This document shows, in pieces, positions 18,805-26,991 of a stretch of 64,000 nt of DNA (position 1 is the first letter of the stretch; every line of letters begins with the position of its first letter). The notes under the pieces were generated by a model that was not told the origin of the DNA, made no database searches, and saw nothing but the letters and a program-made list of their open reading frames with translations. Source of the stretch: an uncultured Alphaproteobacteria bacterium (GTDB taxonomy: Bacteria; Pseudomonadota; Alphaproteobacteria; MPNO01; UBA2964); NCBI GenBank assembly GCA_951812775.1, contig OX638326.1, positions 1,934,335-1,998,334 of the forward strand. Reading direction: 5' to 3'. A program made the translations under genes and the position numbers.

Positions 18805-20122
18805 CTCTCCCCGCGTTGATCTTTTCCTCGATTTCTTCCTGCTTACGTTTTTTTACCCCGCTTTTGCGGTCGCGCTTGCTCGGTGGCGCTTGCACCCCGA
18901 AATATCTCGACGCTTGGGAAAGATCGAACGTCAAGAGTCGAGAGTCGCCAAGGGGGATGGTTTCACTCGGCCTCGACGGCTCTACACCAAGAGCTTCGAT
19001 CACTTTGGTAGCGATCACCCTTGCCAAAGGCGGCGGGACTGCATTTCCGATCTGCCGCGCCCCGTGCCATTTAGTGACGTTCAGTCGAAACCAGTCGGGG
19101 AAGCCGTGCAGCCGTGCCATCTCTCGCACAGTTATGCATCGAGTATAGCGATAGTGAATCGGGCGCGGGCTTGTAAATGCTCCCCTCGACCCGTCCGTGC
19201 CCGCTCGAAGCGTGTTCGAAACGCCTAAGCACGGAAGCTTAAAAAACCGGCTAATCGGTTCTACCGCGCCCTCTTCTGTTTGGCGGAACCGCCGCCGTGA
19301 AATCTCCGTGTGACTGGTGCGGGCGCTCGATGTGAGAATATTCGGATTCCACTCACGCGCATACCCGAAATGCCATGCGTCTTTTTTGAGACAACGAAGC
19401 TCGGCTACGTAATCGGACGGATCGCCAAAGCGGTTTGTTTTAACGGCATCGCTTGCATTCAACGTCTCGAAAGTATCTGCATCTGGAAGATCGCCGATAG
19501 CCTCGAAGCATGCCGGTCCGAATCCCAGCTCTTGGAAAAGCTTCGGCCGACCAACAATATTGGTCGTTGGGTTGGGATAATCGGGAAGCGCCTTACCCCT
19601 TTTCGCACCCATAAGGATGAAGCGCTCGCGCGACTGGGGCGTACCATAGTGACCTACGTTGAGCACTTTCCAAGGCAAGCGACAATTGTAGTCGGCCCGA
19701 TCAAAGGCCTCTACTAACTCCTTCAAAAATGTTTTGTGCTTTCCGATTGTGAGACCTTTGACGTTTTCGAAAACGAATGTCTCTGCGTCGAGTTCGTGTA
19801 CAAGTCGCACAAAATCGAGAACAAGTTTGTTACGCGGATCGTCAAGCGCCCGGCGGCCGATCAGGGAAAAACCCTGGCACGGAGCTCCACCGATCACACA
19901 GTCAATTTTCTTTCCTTTAAGGCCCGCGCGCCGTCTGATTTCGTCTCCGGTAAGTTCCGCGACCGAGGCAGGAATCACTGTCGATTTGGGGAAGTTGAAC
20001 TTGTGAACTGCGCAATGAACAGGGTCAATCTCAATCGCAGCCTTTACGTCGAAGCCTGCTTGCTCAAAGCCGAGGCTTAGCCCGCCTGCCCCTGCAAATA
20101 GGTCGATGCTAATCGGTCTCAT
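18791..20122 (-). CDS. DNA (cytosine-5) methyltransferase, partner of the restriction nuclease
   Basis: This 443-residue enzyme has motif I DLFAGAGGLSLGFEQAG, the catalytic loop GGAPCQGFS (Cys82), ENV at 119-121, PQSRERF, and the C-terminal QIGNAVPPPLA. These are the classical Dcm motifs in order, with a target-recognition region around 225-300. It belongs to a different subgroup from the methyltransferase at 16449-17780 (PCQGFS versus PCQPFS). It heads the seven-gene minus-strand operon. Its start lies inside the last bases of the IS1595-type transposase, so the operon promoter must lie in transposase sequence or be supplied by it. The basic Lys-rich C-terminal tail is unusual. Confidence 0.9.
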   Translation of the reverse strand: MRPISIDLFAGAGGLSLGFEQAGFDVKAAIEIDPVHCAVHKFNFPKSTVIPASVAELTGDEIRRRAGLKGKKIDCVIGGAPCQGFSLIGRRALDDPRNKLVLDFVRLVHELDAETFVFENVKGLTIGKHKTFLKELVEAFDRADYNCRLPWKVLNVGHYGTPQSRERFILMGAKRGKALPDYPNPTTNIVGRPKLFQELGFGPACFEAIGDLPDADTFETLNASDAVKTNRFGDPSDYVAELRCLKKDAWHFGYAREWNPNILTSSARTSHTEISRRRFRQTEEGAVEPISRFFKLPCLGVSNTLRAGTDGSRGAFTSPRPIHYRYTRCITVREMARLHGFPDWFRLNVTKWHGARQIGNAVPPPLARVIATKVIEALGVEPSRPSETIPLGDSRLLTFDLSQASRYFGVQAPPSKRDRKSGVKKRKQEEIEEKINAGRVVYG

Positions 20123-21124
20123 ACTGCCTCCCCAAGTCCATCACCGCTTGCGCAGAGTTCAAGAGTGGTGGGCATTGGGACACCAAGTCGACATAGCGCA
20201 ATTGCTTCCCAACGGACCGGCGAGCGATGATCGCCATTTGATCCACCGTATCCGCGTTGCGAATATTATGCCGTCCCGCGAACTCTTCCACATAGCGATC
20301 AAGATGCTTTTCCGAAAAATGGTGGAACGTGCCCTGGTACCCACGCTTGAGCATCGCCCAGAATGACTCAATGCCGTTGGTGTGGGCCATATCCCGAACA
20401 TATTCACCTGCACTATGGTTGACCGCTTCATGGTTGTATTCGGTCATACCTTTATATGCCTTTGCCTCATCGGTGTAGATCGTCGCGCCCGGCTCCACAG
20501 TCTTTCGCACAAACTCTTGTAGGGCTTTGGCATCCGTTTTCGTACATGGCAAGCCGCTATTTTGCCTGTCGCTCTATCCTTGACACCGACAACGGGGGCC
20601 TTGCCCACCGGCCCGCGTCCTTCAAAGTCCTTCCGTTTCGCCTTCGACATGTTCTTCCGCTTCCCACCAAAATAAGCCTCGTCTGTTTCTGCGGGGCCAC
20701 GGAACATTGAGGTCTCTCTGTTGCCAAACGCGGCTCGGAGCCGGTGGGCGAGGTGCCATGCCGACGTGTAGGAAATTTCGAGATCGCGGTGGAGCTTCAT
20801 GGCGGCGACGCCCTTAAGATTCGTCGTCAGCAAGTAAATGGCGATGGTCCATGTCTGATAGCCCAGATTCGACGCCTGCATGATCGTACCGGTTTTCAAG
20901 CTAAACTGCGGCCGCTTTGGACAATCCCGGCAGCGATGGGTCATAGTCTTGTGTTTGATGCCACACTGAACATTGAAAGAGCCGCAATGCGGGCAGTAGG
21001 GACCATTTGGCCATATTTGAGATTCAAGCCACATTCGCGCTTGATCGTCGCTAGGGAACATGACCATTAGCTTCCTGAGGCCGATTCCCTTTCTGTGAGC
21101 TTTGCCAGGTGCGTTGTTTGCCAT
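20109..21124 (-). pseudogene. IS1595-family (ISXO2-like) transposase, frameshifted
   Basis: The N-terminal 190 residues have a zinc ribbon (CPHCGSFN ... HRCRDC) and the family text YLLTTNLKGVAAMKLHRDL and ETDEAYFGGKRKN. The C-terminal part, in another frame, has IYTDEAKAYKG and NGIESFWAMLKRGYQGTFHH, completing the catalytic acidic set. A frameshift near 20545-20555 separates them, at the point where ACHV should run into TDAKALQEFV. The stop overlaps the start of the downstream methyltransferase by 14 bases. I see no clear terminal inverted repeats. It may have delivered a promoter to, or simply inserted ahead of, the defence operon. Confidence 0.85.
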
Positions 21125-21370
21125 ATCATTCTCCTATGTCCCATACATTAAGACAATACGCATGGTTAGTCAAGTATATAATTCCCAATATTTACACGCA
21201 TACATCGGCTCCCGCAAGAAGCTGAAGCGAAGACGCCACATGATGTGGATGGAGTGCGTCTTGGGAGCACCAGATAGGCTAAGGTAGGCTCATGCCAGAG
21301 AATATCGCCGACGCGCCACCGGTTTTTCAATGACCAGCCCTGCGGTGCAGCGCTTGGCACCACGACGAAG
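21125..21370. other. Stretch with no recognisable gene
   Basis: This region upstream of the transposase start contains no credible coding sequence. It must hold the transposase promoter and probably decayed element sequence. I see no inverted repeat longer than about six bases. Confidence 0.35.
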
Positions 21371-21560
21371 CTAGTAGAGATCGAAACTCTGCGCTTCCCA
21401 TCCCAGTGGAAACGGCTCGAGTACGCGCGCCAGCGTCACCTCCGGCCCCTGCTTCCCGTCCGGGATCGCCTCGACGATGTCAGGCGCAAGCAGCGTGAGG
21501 CGCAGGACGCGGATCATGTAGGAGGGAGCGATCCACTCGCGCTCAGCCTACCACTTCAAG
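21371..21560 (-). pseudogene. Resolvase-associated C-terminal remnant
   Basis: About 60 codons read AEREWIAPSYMIRVLRLTLL, then APDIVEAIPDGKQGPEVTLA, then RVLEPFPLGWEAQ and a stop. This is the helix-turn-helix-like tail found at the end of many alphaproteobacterial serine recombinases. A TAG stands just upstream in frame and the rest is gone. It is a scrap of an older element next to the active-looking recombinases. From 21561 to 21707 I see nothing further. Confidence 0.55.
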
Positions 21561-21707
21561 TGAATCAGATCACACCAGAAAATGCACGGTTTTTAGAGGC
21601 GTCCAACTTCAGAAAATGCCAAGTTGCACCAGAGCGGTATACATAAGTGACGCATTCGTGGGAACGCGGACCGCTTTCTCCTGAGCTGTGGTGTCCACCC
21701 GGTCACA

Positions 21708-22820
21708 TCACTCACACTGCATCAACTTGGCAATCCATGCGCCGACGCGCTCCGCCGCTGCCTCGACATCCCTGTCGGCGGCATGGGCGTATCGAAGGGT
21801 CATCGCACAATGGCTGTGGCTCAGCAGCTTGGACACCACCGGCAGGGGAACGCCCGCCATCACGCACTGGCTCGCGTAGGAATGTCTCAGGTCGTGCAGG
21901 CGCACGTCTTCAATGCCGATATCCCGGCGAATCTTGTACCAGAGGGGCAAATTCTCCGAGACTGGCTTCTCCGGGGTCCGCAGCGATGGGAACAGATACT
22001 CCCGGGGCGCGGTCATGCGCCTCTCAATGATCTCGCGGGCCTCGGGACTGAGATATACAATTCTCGGTCCTGTCTTGCTGTTTTCAAGTCTGAGACGGTT
22101 TCCATCGACCTCACATCGCTTCAGGCGAACGATTTCATTCCTGCGACAGCCTGTGAGCAAAAGAAGGCGGATGATGTCGGCCTGTACGTTTCCGCCCCCT
22201 TCGGAAATCCGGTCGAGCGCCGCGTTCAGCCGCGCTATTTCGTCCCGCGACAGGAACCGCGTGAGCCTCGGTCGCCGGTTCGGAAGTACCGAGCCCGCCG
22301 GGTTGGAGCCGATGAGGCCGCGCTCTATTGCAAAGTTCAGGCTCTGGCGCAGGAGCCGCAGCGCGTAGTTCGCGCCCCCGGGAGCAGACGCGCTGTAGGC
22401 GTCAAACCAGTCCTCGATGGCCTTCCGCGTGATCCGGTCTAGCCGCAACGCCCCGAACGCGGGCAGCAATTGCCGCGTCAGGACATGGTCTCGGCTCTTG
22501 ACAGTGGTCGGTTTGCATCTTGTTGACCAGGACTCATGCCAGACACCCAGTGCGAAGGTCCGGTAAGTGGGCAGGTCCCTGCACGGCGCAACCCCGTCAA
22601 CTTGTAACCGAAGACATTCCCTGCGCGCATCCTCGACCGACATCAGGTCGATGCGACCAAGCGACACCTTCCGTTCGCCGATGGCGCAAGTCCATGTCCT
22701 TGTGCCCGTCGGATAGACCCGAACGCCAAGGGACGGCACCGCCCTGTCCTGAACGGAGTATTCCCGCGCAGACGGCTTGAGCCGCCTTGCACGCGCATCT
22801 GTCAACCGAACGCCGCTCAT
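21708..22820 (-). CDS. Tyrosine recombinase (integrase), full active site
   Basis: This 370-residue integrase has a DUF4102-like N-terminal segment (LGVRVYPTGTRTWT), a core-binding domain (about 85-185) and a complete catalytic domain: Arg226 in TGCRRNEI, Lys249 in NSKTGPR, His309 and Arg312 in HDLRHSYA, His337 and the nucleophile Tyr344 in TLRYAHA. It would cut and rejoin DNA at the flhB core. Its ATG overlaps the stop of the other recombinase (ATGA at 22817-22820), so the two are translated together. The frame is open far upstream, but the family start MSGVRLTDAR fixes this ATG. Residue numbering runs in parallel with its neighbour, so they are tandem paralogues. Confidence 0.9.
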   Translation of the reverse strand: MSGVRLTDARARRLKPSAREYSVQDRAVPSLGVRVYPTGTRTWTCAIGERKVSLGRIDLMSVEDARRECLRLQVDGVAPCRDLPTYRTFALGVWHESWSTRCKPTTVKSRDHVLTRQLLPAFGALRLDRITRKAIEDWFDAYSASAPGGANYALRLLRQSLNFAIERGLIGSNPAGSVLPNRRPRLTRFLSRDEIARLNAALDRISEGGGNVQADIIRLLLLTGCRRNEIVRLKRCEVDGNRLRLENSKTGPRIVYLSPEAREIIERRMTAPREYLFPSLRTPEKPVSENLPLWYKIRRDIGIEDVRLHDLRHSYASQCVMAGVPLPVVSKLLSHSHCAMTLRYAHAADRDVEAAAERVGAWIAKLMQCE

Positions 22821-23746
22821 GTCCGAACCGCGCCAAGTACGGTGCCCATCAGGGCGGAGGCGCGCTCCGCGTGTCTGAGCGTCGCCTTTGTCATAGAACC
22901 GTCGCGCCTGACGGCGGGAAAGACCCATGGCGACATGCGTGGAAGAGCGTCGAGCACCACGCGGGCAGCCCCTGACAGCCACACCATGCGCGGACCCGTC
23001 TTGCTGTCGCGCAGGAAGATGTGACCGTCGCGACAGTCCGTCCATCGCAGGGTTCTGATCTCGCTCGACCGGCAACCCGTCAGTGCCAGCAGCCGGATGA
23101 GCGCGACGGCAGGAGACGGATCGAGCAATGCTCTACCCAAGCGGGCGATCTCGGCCTCAGAGAGAAACCGGTCCCGGTTCTGCCGCCTGTATCTCTTGAT
23201 CCCCCCGCACGGGTTGGACCCCTCCGGGCGGAGGCCGTCCGCCTCGGCTATCTTCATGATGATAGAAAGAACGGGCATCGATCGATCCGCCGACCCCGGC
23301 GTCGCGTGCATCGTGGCGAACCAGTCCCGCACGTCTTGTACTGTGATGTTAGCAATCCGCTGTCCTGCAAACCGGGGCAGGATATGCTTGTCGAGATAGT
23401 GCCGGTTCACCGAGAGCGTGCTCGGCTTCCACTGACGGCCATGGCGGCGGAATGCCACTTCCGCCACGGTCTCGAACAACGTCTCCCCGTCGGGCCGTCC
23501 CGACCACAGGGAAGCCAACAGGCCCCGTGCCTGCTCACGGGCTTCGGCCACCGTCATGTCGGCGGGGTCACCCACGATCTTCCAAATGCGCTGGCCTTCG
23601 TGCTGGGTGTGCATGAAAAACCGCTTCCCGCCGCTCGGCAGGACCCTGACACCAAAGCCCGCGAGGCTGGTGTCCCGGACATTCCTTGTGGTCTTCTTCG
23701 CGCACAAGGCGCGCACGCGTGCGTCAGTGAGCCGTGTTCTGGACAT
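22817..23746 (-). CDS. Tyrosine recombinase paralogue lacking the HxxR-Tyr end
   Basis: This 309-residue protein starts MSRTRLTDARVRAL, like its neighbour, and has Arg226 (TGCRSSEI) and Lys249 (DSKTGPR) at identical positions. It stops with GAVRT at residue 309, exactly where the paralogue has its catalytic His. The HxxR box, the second His and the Tyr nucleophile are all absent. AGGAAGAG precedes the ATG at 23746. It could be a DNA-binding partner or directionality subunit, or simply a gene trimmed by a deletion. The frame is also continuous upstream into flhB. Confidence 0.8.
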   Translation of the reverse strand: MSRTRLTDARVRALCAKKTTRNVRDTSLAGFGVRVLPSGGKRFFMHTQHEGQRIWKIVGDPADMTVAEAREQARGLLASLWSGRPDGETLFETVAEVAFRRHGRQWKPSTLSVNRHYLDKHILPRFAGQRIANITVQDVRDWFATMHATPGSADRSMPVLSIIMKIAEADGLRPEGSNPCGGIKRYRRQNRDRFLSEAEIARLGRALLDPSPAVALIRLLALTGCRSSEIRTLRWTDCRDGHIFLRDSKTGPRMVWLSGAARVVLDALPRMSPWVFPAVRRDGSMTKATLRHAERASALMGTVLGAVRT

Positions 23747-23830
23747 GATTCTCTTCCTCCGATCAGTTGCGGCCCCGGACGAAAACGCACGGGTTTTCAT
23801 TCGAAACCTTGACTTTGAGAGGAAAAAGAA

Positions 23831-23862
23831 GCGCTGTTTCAGCGCATTAGCACCGTAGGTGC
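23831..23862. repeat. Two inverted repeats beside the right attachment site
   Basis: GCGCTG (23831-23836) pairs with CAGCGC (23840-23845) across three T bases, and GCACC (23850-23854) pairs with GGTGC (23858-23862) across GTA. They lie between the first recombinase gene and the 12-base core. They may be arm-type or accessory binding sites for the recombinases, or a transcription signal for them. Function is inference. Confidence 0.4.
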
Positions 23863-23863
23863 G

Positions 23864-23875
23864 TTGCTTAGTGTG
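23864..23875. repeat. Right attachment repeat of the island
   Basis: TTGCTTAGTGTG, the right copy of the flhB-derived core, has one mismatch to 5869-5880. On the minus strand it encodes His-Thr-Lys-Gln at the end of the FlhB membrane half. Confidence 0.85.
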
Positions 23876-24526
23876 TTGCACCCGCTGCACCAGGAAATCG
23901 AGCAGGGCAATTACCGAAATAATGGCCAAGACGCCGATCATCAACCGAATAACCAGATCATGCATCTTGCTCATCGACGCCGTAATGGCCATGAACGGCA
24001 TCTGTTCCAGCCCGACGAAATCGTCCCACAACACGGCGATTGCGACACAAGCAACAATGGCGAGTTTGAAAACGCCTTTGGCAAATTCGAGAAATGATTT
24101 TACAGAAAACAGGCGCTTGATACCACTTTTGAGCGATATCTTCTCCAGCTTTGGCTTGATCGACTCGGGTGCGAATATAAATCCGTTCTGCACGAGGCCT
24201 GCGCCGAGGGCGGCAAAAATCAGCAGAATCATGACGGGTGCCAACGCCGTAACAACCTCCCAAATGGTGTCGGCCAGCAAACCATTAAATCCGCTGGCAC
24301 CAATTGGAATCGCATGAGGCTGCTCGAGAAACTTCACAAAAACCCTGCTGAGGTCAGACATCATGAGCGGCAGCAGCAACGCCACAAACGCGGTACTGGC
24401 GAGAATCATAAACCAGTGATTTACCTCGCGAGACGTCGCGACTTGGCCCTTATCACGCGCATCGTCCAACTTCTTTTGAGTTGGTTCCTCGGTTTTTTGG
24501 GATTGATCTTGGGTATCTTCCGACAT
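23864..24526 (-). pseudogene. flhB: flhB, N-terminal membrane-domain fragment
   Basis: These 221 codons encode the FlhB membrane domain: the family start DTQDQSQKTEEPTQKKLDDA, then four hydrophobic segments (about residues 34-55, 85-110, 145-165 and 187-207), ending DFLVQRVQHTKQ. The cytoplasmic switch domain is missing because the island enters here; it survives at 5431-5880. Past the island end the frame continues open for 39 codons and then runs into the first recombinase, giving a potential 569-codon fusion. The start is four bases after the fliR stop. The protein would be inactive in export. Confidence 0.93.
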
Positions 24527-24529
24527 GTT

Positions 24530-25294
24530 TTACCCAGCCAACAGGATCCCCTGGAACTTTCCTTGAAAAGATCCCAGAAACCACATCATGCCTGCAGACA
24601 AAGAAACTGCCATGACGAGAAAGGCGAGAAATATCTGTATCGGTATTGCTATAAAGAAGACCTGAACCTGCGGCATCAATCGTGCCAACAATCCAAGGCC
24701 CAAATAAAACAGCATACCCATCACAATGAGCGGCGAAGAGATTTGCATCGCCAGCAGAAAACTATCAGCAAGAGTTCTAATCGCGGTTTCAGCAAAATCA
24801 CCAATTGGCAAAGTCTCTCCCGGTCGAAACACCTGATAGGAATCCGCAATCGCCATCAGCATCAGGTGATGCAAATCGCTCATAAAGATCAGAAAGACAC
24901 CGAGAATATTGAGAAAGGTTCCTAGCAGAGAGCCCTGCGTCGAGTTCACCGGATCGAACTGTTGCGCATTCGCAAGACTGCTGTGAAACCCCATAATTGT
25001 GTCGGCGGTATGCAGGGCCGCAATCATCATCCGCGCCAGCCCACCGATGAAGAGACCAATAGCAAGCTCGCGCCCGAGAATTGTAAGGATGCCGATGGGA
25101 CCGTCGGGCAATGCCGGAACCGAAGATGTCACTACAGGCGTAATAACGACTGTAATCGCCAAAGCAAGAACAAGCCTGACCCGGGCAGTGACAAACACTT
25201 CGCCAAACCCCGGCAACAGCATCATCACGGCCCCAACCCTGGCGAATACAAATGCCAAAGCAAAGACGTCTCCGGTGACAAGGTTTTGGAACAC
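24530..25294 (-). CDS. fliR: Flagellar export protein FliR
   Basis: This 254-residue membrane protein has six hydrophobic segments and the family text FARVGAVMMLLPGFGEVFV near the front, RELAIGLFIGGLARM in the middle and AMQISSPLIVMGMLFYLGLGLL later. FliR forms the export gate with FliP and FliQ in the inner membrane. The frame is intact. It lies between fliQ and flhB in the usual alphaproteobacterial order. It is useless for flagella without FlhB and FlhA. Confidence 0.95.
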   Translation of the reverse strand: MFQNLVTGDVFALAFVFARVGAVMMLLPGFGEVFVTARVRLVLALAITVVITPVVTSSVPALPDGPIGILTILGRELAIGLFIGGLARMMIAALHTADTIMGFHSSLANAQQFDPVNSTQGSLLGTFLNILGVFLIFMSDLHHLMLMAIADSYQVFRPGETLPIGDFAETAIRTLADSFLLAMQISSPLIVMGMLFYLGLGLLARLMPQVQVFFIAIPIQIFLAFLVMAVSLSAGMMWFLGSFQGKFQGILLAG

Positions 25295-25300
25295 GTGTCG

Positions 25301-25558
25301 TTAGCCCAACGCGATTATTCGGTCGAACAATCCTTTGGTAAACGTCGTCAACATAAAGGGCAGAAACAGCAACAATAAAATGAAAATCACCAAAATCTTG
25401 GGAACAAAAGCCAGGGTCATTTCCTGAATCTGGGTGAGCGCCTGAAATAGGGAAATACCAAGGCCGACAATCAGCGCAATCAACATCACTGGAGCACCGA
25501 TCTTCAGCATGACGATTAAGGCATCTCGCGATATCTCAATAATATCGGCTGCGTTCAT
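25301..25558 (-). CDS. fliQ: Flagellar export protein FliQ
   Basis: This 85-residue protein has two transmembrane hairpins, with GAPVMLIALIVGLGISLFQALTQIQE-type family text and TLAFVPKILVI. The ATG at 25558 gives MNAADIIEISRDAL; an upstream in-frame ATG at 25585 would add nine residues. It is part of the FliP-FliQ-FliR export gate. The frame is intact. Confidence 0.93.
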   Translation of the reverse strand: MNAADIIEISRDALIVMLKIGAPVMLIALIVGLGISLFQALTQIQEMTLAFVPKILVIFILLLLFLPFMLTTFTKGLFDRIIALG

Positions 25559-25607
25559 TTGTGGTCTTTTCGCTTCCCCGCCCAAAAACCTGATAAAAAA
25601 CCAGGAT

Positions 25608-25919
25608 CTAAATCGGCATGCTGATAATGTCCTGATAGGACTGAATAACCCGATCTCGGATAGATAAGGCTGTCTGCAATGTCACCTCGGCATTGGTAAC
25701 GGTGGTCACAACTTCCCGAAGGTCTGCCGTCCCGGCGATTGCTTTCGCGCTCATTGCTTCGCTTTGGCGACCGGTTTCGATGGCACCCTTCATGGCGTCA
25801 CCGAGCATGTCTGCAAAGTTTTTGGTGGGATCACCTGCTCGCGGTTCCATTCCGGAGACGGAGCCTACCTTGCCTAATTTGGCGTAGGCTGAGGCAGCTG
25901 CCCCTACATTAGCGACCAT
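25608..25919 (-). CDS. fliE: Flagellar hook-basal body protein FliE
   Basis: This 103-residue protein has the FliE C-terminus: DLREVVTTVTNAEVTLQTAL followed by SIRDRVIQSYQDIISMPI. FliE links the MS ring to the rod and is exported first. It lies in the run flgB-flgC-fliE-fliQ-fliR. The frame is intact. Confidence 0.93.
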   Translation of the reverse strand: MVANVGAAASAYAKLGKVGSVSGMEPRAGDPTKNFADMLGDAMKGAIETGRQSEAMSAKAIAGTADLREVVTTVTNAEVTLQTALSIRDRVIQSYQDIISMPI

Positions 25920-25947
25920 TGGATACTCCTGTTCGAAAAATTATCGT

Positions 25948-26358
25948 CTATCGGCCCAACAAGCCAATTGTCTTATGGATCATGGATTTCGAAACCTTGA
26001 TGATCCGCAGGTTGGCTTGATAAGACCTCTGTGCTTCACGCATATCCATCATCTCAATCAAAGAATTCACGTTCGGCATTTTCAGATAGCCATCTTTGTC
26101 CGCGGCAGGATGTCCAGGGTCGTATTGCTTCCTAAATTCCGCCTGATCGACATCGAAGTTACGAATTTTCGCCAACTTGGTGCCAAGCTCATTATCAAGA
26201 ACGTTGCGAAAATTGACGATCTGCCGCCGATACGGATCACCACCTTTGACGGAGGCCATTGAGTCGGCGTTGGCAATATTCTCGGCGATTACTTTCAGTC
26301 GAACGCCCTGCACCTTCATACCGGCAGCAGATATCTTGATTGATTTCATTAAATCCAT
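25948..26358 (-). CDS. flgC: Flagellar rod protein FlgC
   Basis: This 136-residue rod protein starts MDLMKSIKISAAGMKVQGVR and has the family pattern VIAENIANADS, later DPGHPAADKDGYLKMPNVN and a C-terminal LRIIKVSKSMI helix. It forms the proximal rod with FlgB and FlgF. It lies 15 bases after flgB. The frame is intact. Confidence 0.95.
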   Translation of the reverse strand: MDLMKSIKISAAGMKVQGVRLKVIAENIANADSMASVKGGDPYRRQIVNFRNVLDNELGTKLAKIRNFDVDQAEFRKQYDPGHPAADKDGYLKMPNVNSLIEMMDMREAQRSYQANLRIIKVSKSMIHKTIGLLGR

Positions 26359-26373
26359 GATCGAACTCCTGCT

Positions 26374-26778
26374 CTACCGATCACGTCCGATTGCCTGTTT
26401 CAGCATTTGGACATGCTTACGATACAGGTTGGTCGCAAGCGAATGTGCGCCCCGCGTTTCCGAGACCTTCATCAGCTGTTCCTCGAGAACCACCGCGTTT
26501 CCGCCAAGCGCGGATTCATAAGTATCCTTGGCAACCTCATGTCGATAAGGCCCTTGCGTATGTCTGGGGGCGATATGCGACCCGCTGGTTTGAGCCATCA
26601 TGATTGAGGGCCGAGGTGATTCCAGCATTTTCTGGAAGCTCTTCTTGCTGAGATCCTTCGGCTTGAACCCTGGGGTATCCGAGTTCGCAATATTATGAGC
26701 CAGAATATTCTGGCGCTGTGTTAGCCAGCCCATACGCCGACTAATCATAGAGAATATCGGTGTTTTATTAAGATCCAT
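26374..26778 (-). CDS. flgB: Flagellar rod protein FlgB
   Basis: This 134-residue protein has the rod signature NILAHNIANSDTPGFKPKD and a C-terminal heptad region (VSETRGAHSLATNLYRKHVQ). It is the first gene of the minus-strand run flgB-flgC-fliE-fliQ-fliR-flhB. The frame is intact. Confidence 0.93.
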   Translation of the reverse strand: MDLNKTPIFSMISRRMGWLTQRQNILAHNIANSDTPGFKPKDLSKKSFQKMLESPRPSIMMAQTSGSHIAPRHTQGPYRHEVAKDTYESALGGNAVVLEEQLMKVSETRGAHSLATNLYRKHVQMLKQAIGRDR

Positions 26779-26849
26779 CGCGTCCCTACGCCCTAATCAC
26801 TTGGAAACCTGTTACGCGGTACTGTCAGTAGATCGTGCAAGATTTTCGT

Positions 26850-26866
26850 TGCAAAGGATCTACCGG
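26850..26866 (-). promoter_or_regulatory. Weak sigma-54-like site upstream of flgB
   Basis: Read on the minus strand, CCGGTAGATCCTTTGCA has GG and GC at the spacing of a -24/-12 promoter and TTTGCA at -12, but the -24 box is poor. It lies about 70 bases upstream of flgB in the 213-base gap before csrA. I see nothing else in that gap. Confidence 0.25.
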
Positions 26867-26991
26867 GTTTTAGATAAATTTGATTATCCGGTGGCGTTGT
26901 AAAGAAATTGTAAACCCACTTAGCTTTATCTGAGGGGGTCAGGTCGGGCGCGGACAGCGTCGTAAGTGGCACAGGTAGTGGCGAGGCCAAT

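Larger units (their letters stand above)
5869..23875. mobile_element. Integrated defence island disrupting flhB
   Basis: A segment of about 18.0 kb separates the two halves of flhB and is flanked by a 12-base direct repeat with one mismatch. From the left it carries a possible transfer origin, two MobC-like genes, a MobF relaxase pseudogene, an ISAs1-type remnant, a seven-gene defence operon, an IS1595-type transposase pseudogene, a resolvase-like scrap and two tyrosine recombinases next to the right end. The ends near 6.2-11 kb and 21.7-23.7 kb look more GC-rich than the host flagellar genes. I infer an integrative mobilizable element that has lost its own transfer functions but kept a recombinase and its cargo. 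Confidence 0.9.

Noticed and set aside
20109-20122. Overlap of transposase end and methyltransferase start as a fusion protein
   Set aside because: The two are in different frames and the overlap is only 14 bases, so it is a compact junction, not a fusion.
5869-23875. tRNA gene as the island's attachment site
   Set aside because: No tRNA-like cloverleaf is visible at either end, and the flanking repeats lie in flhB codons.
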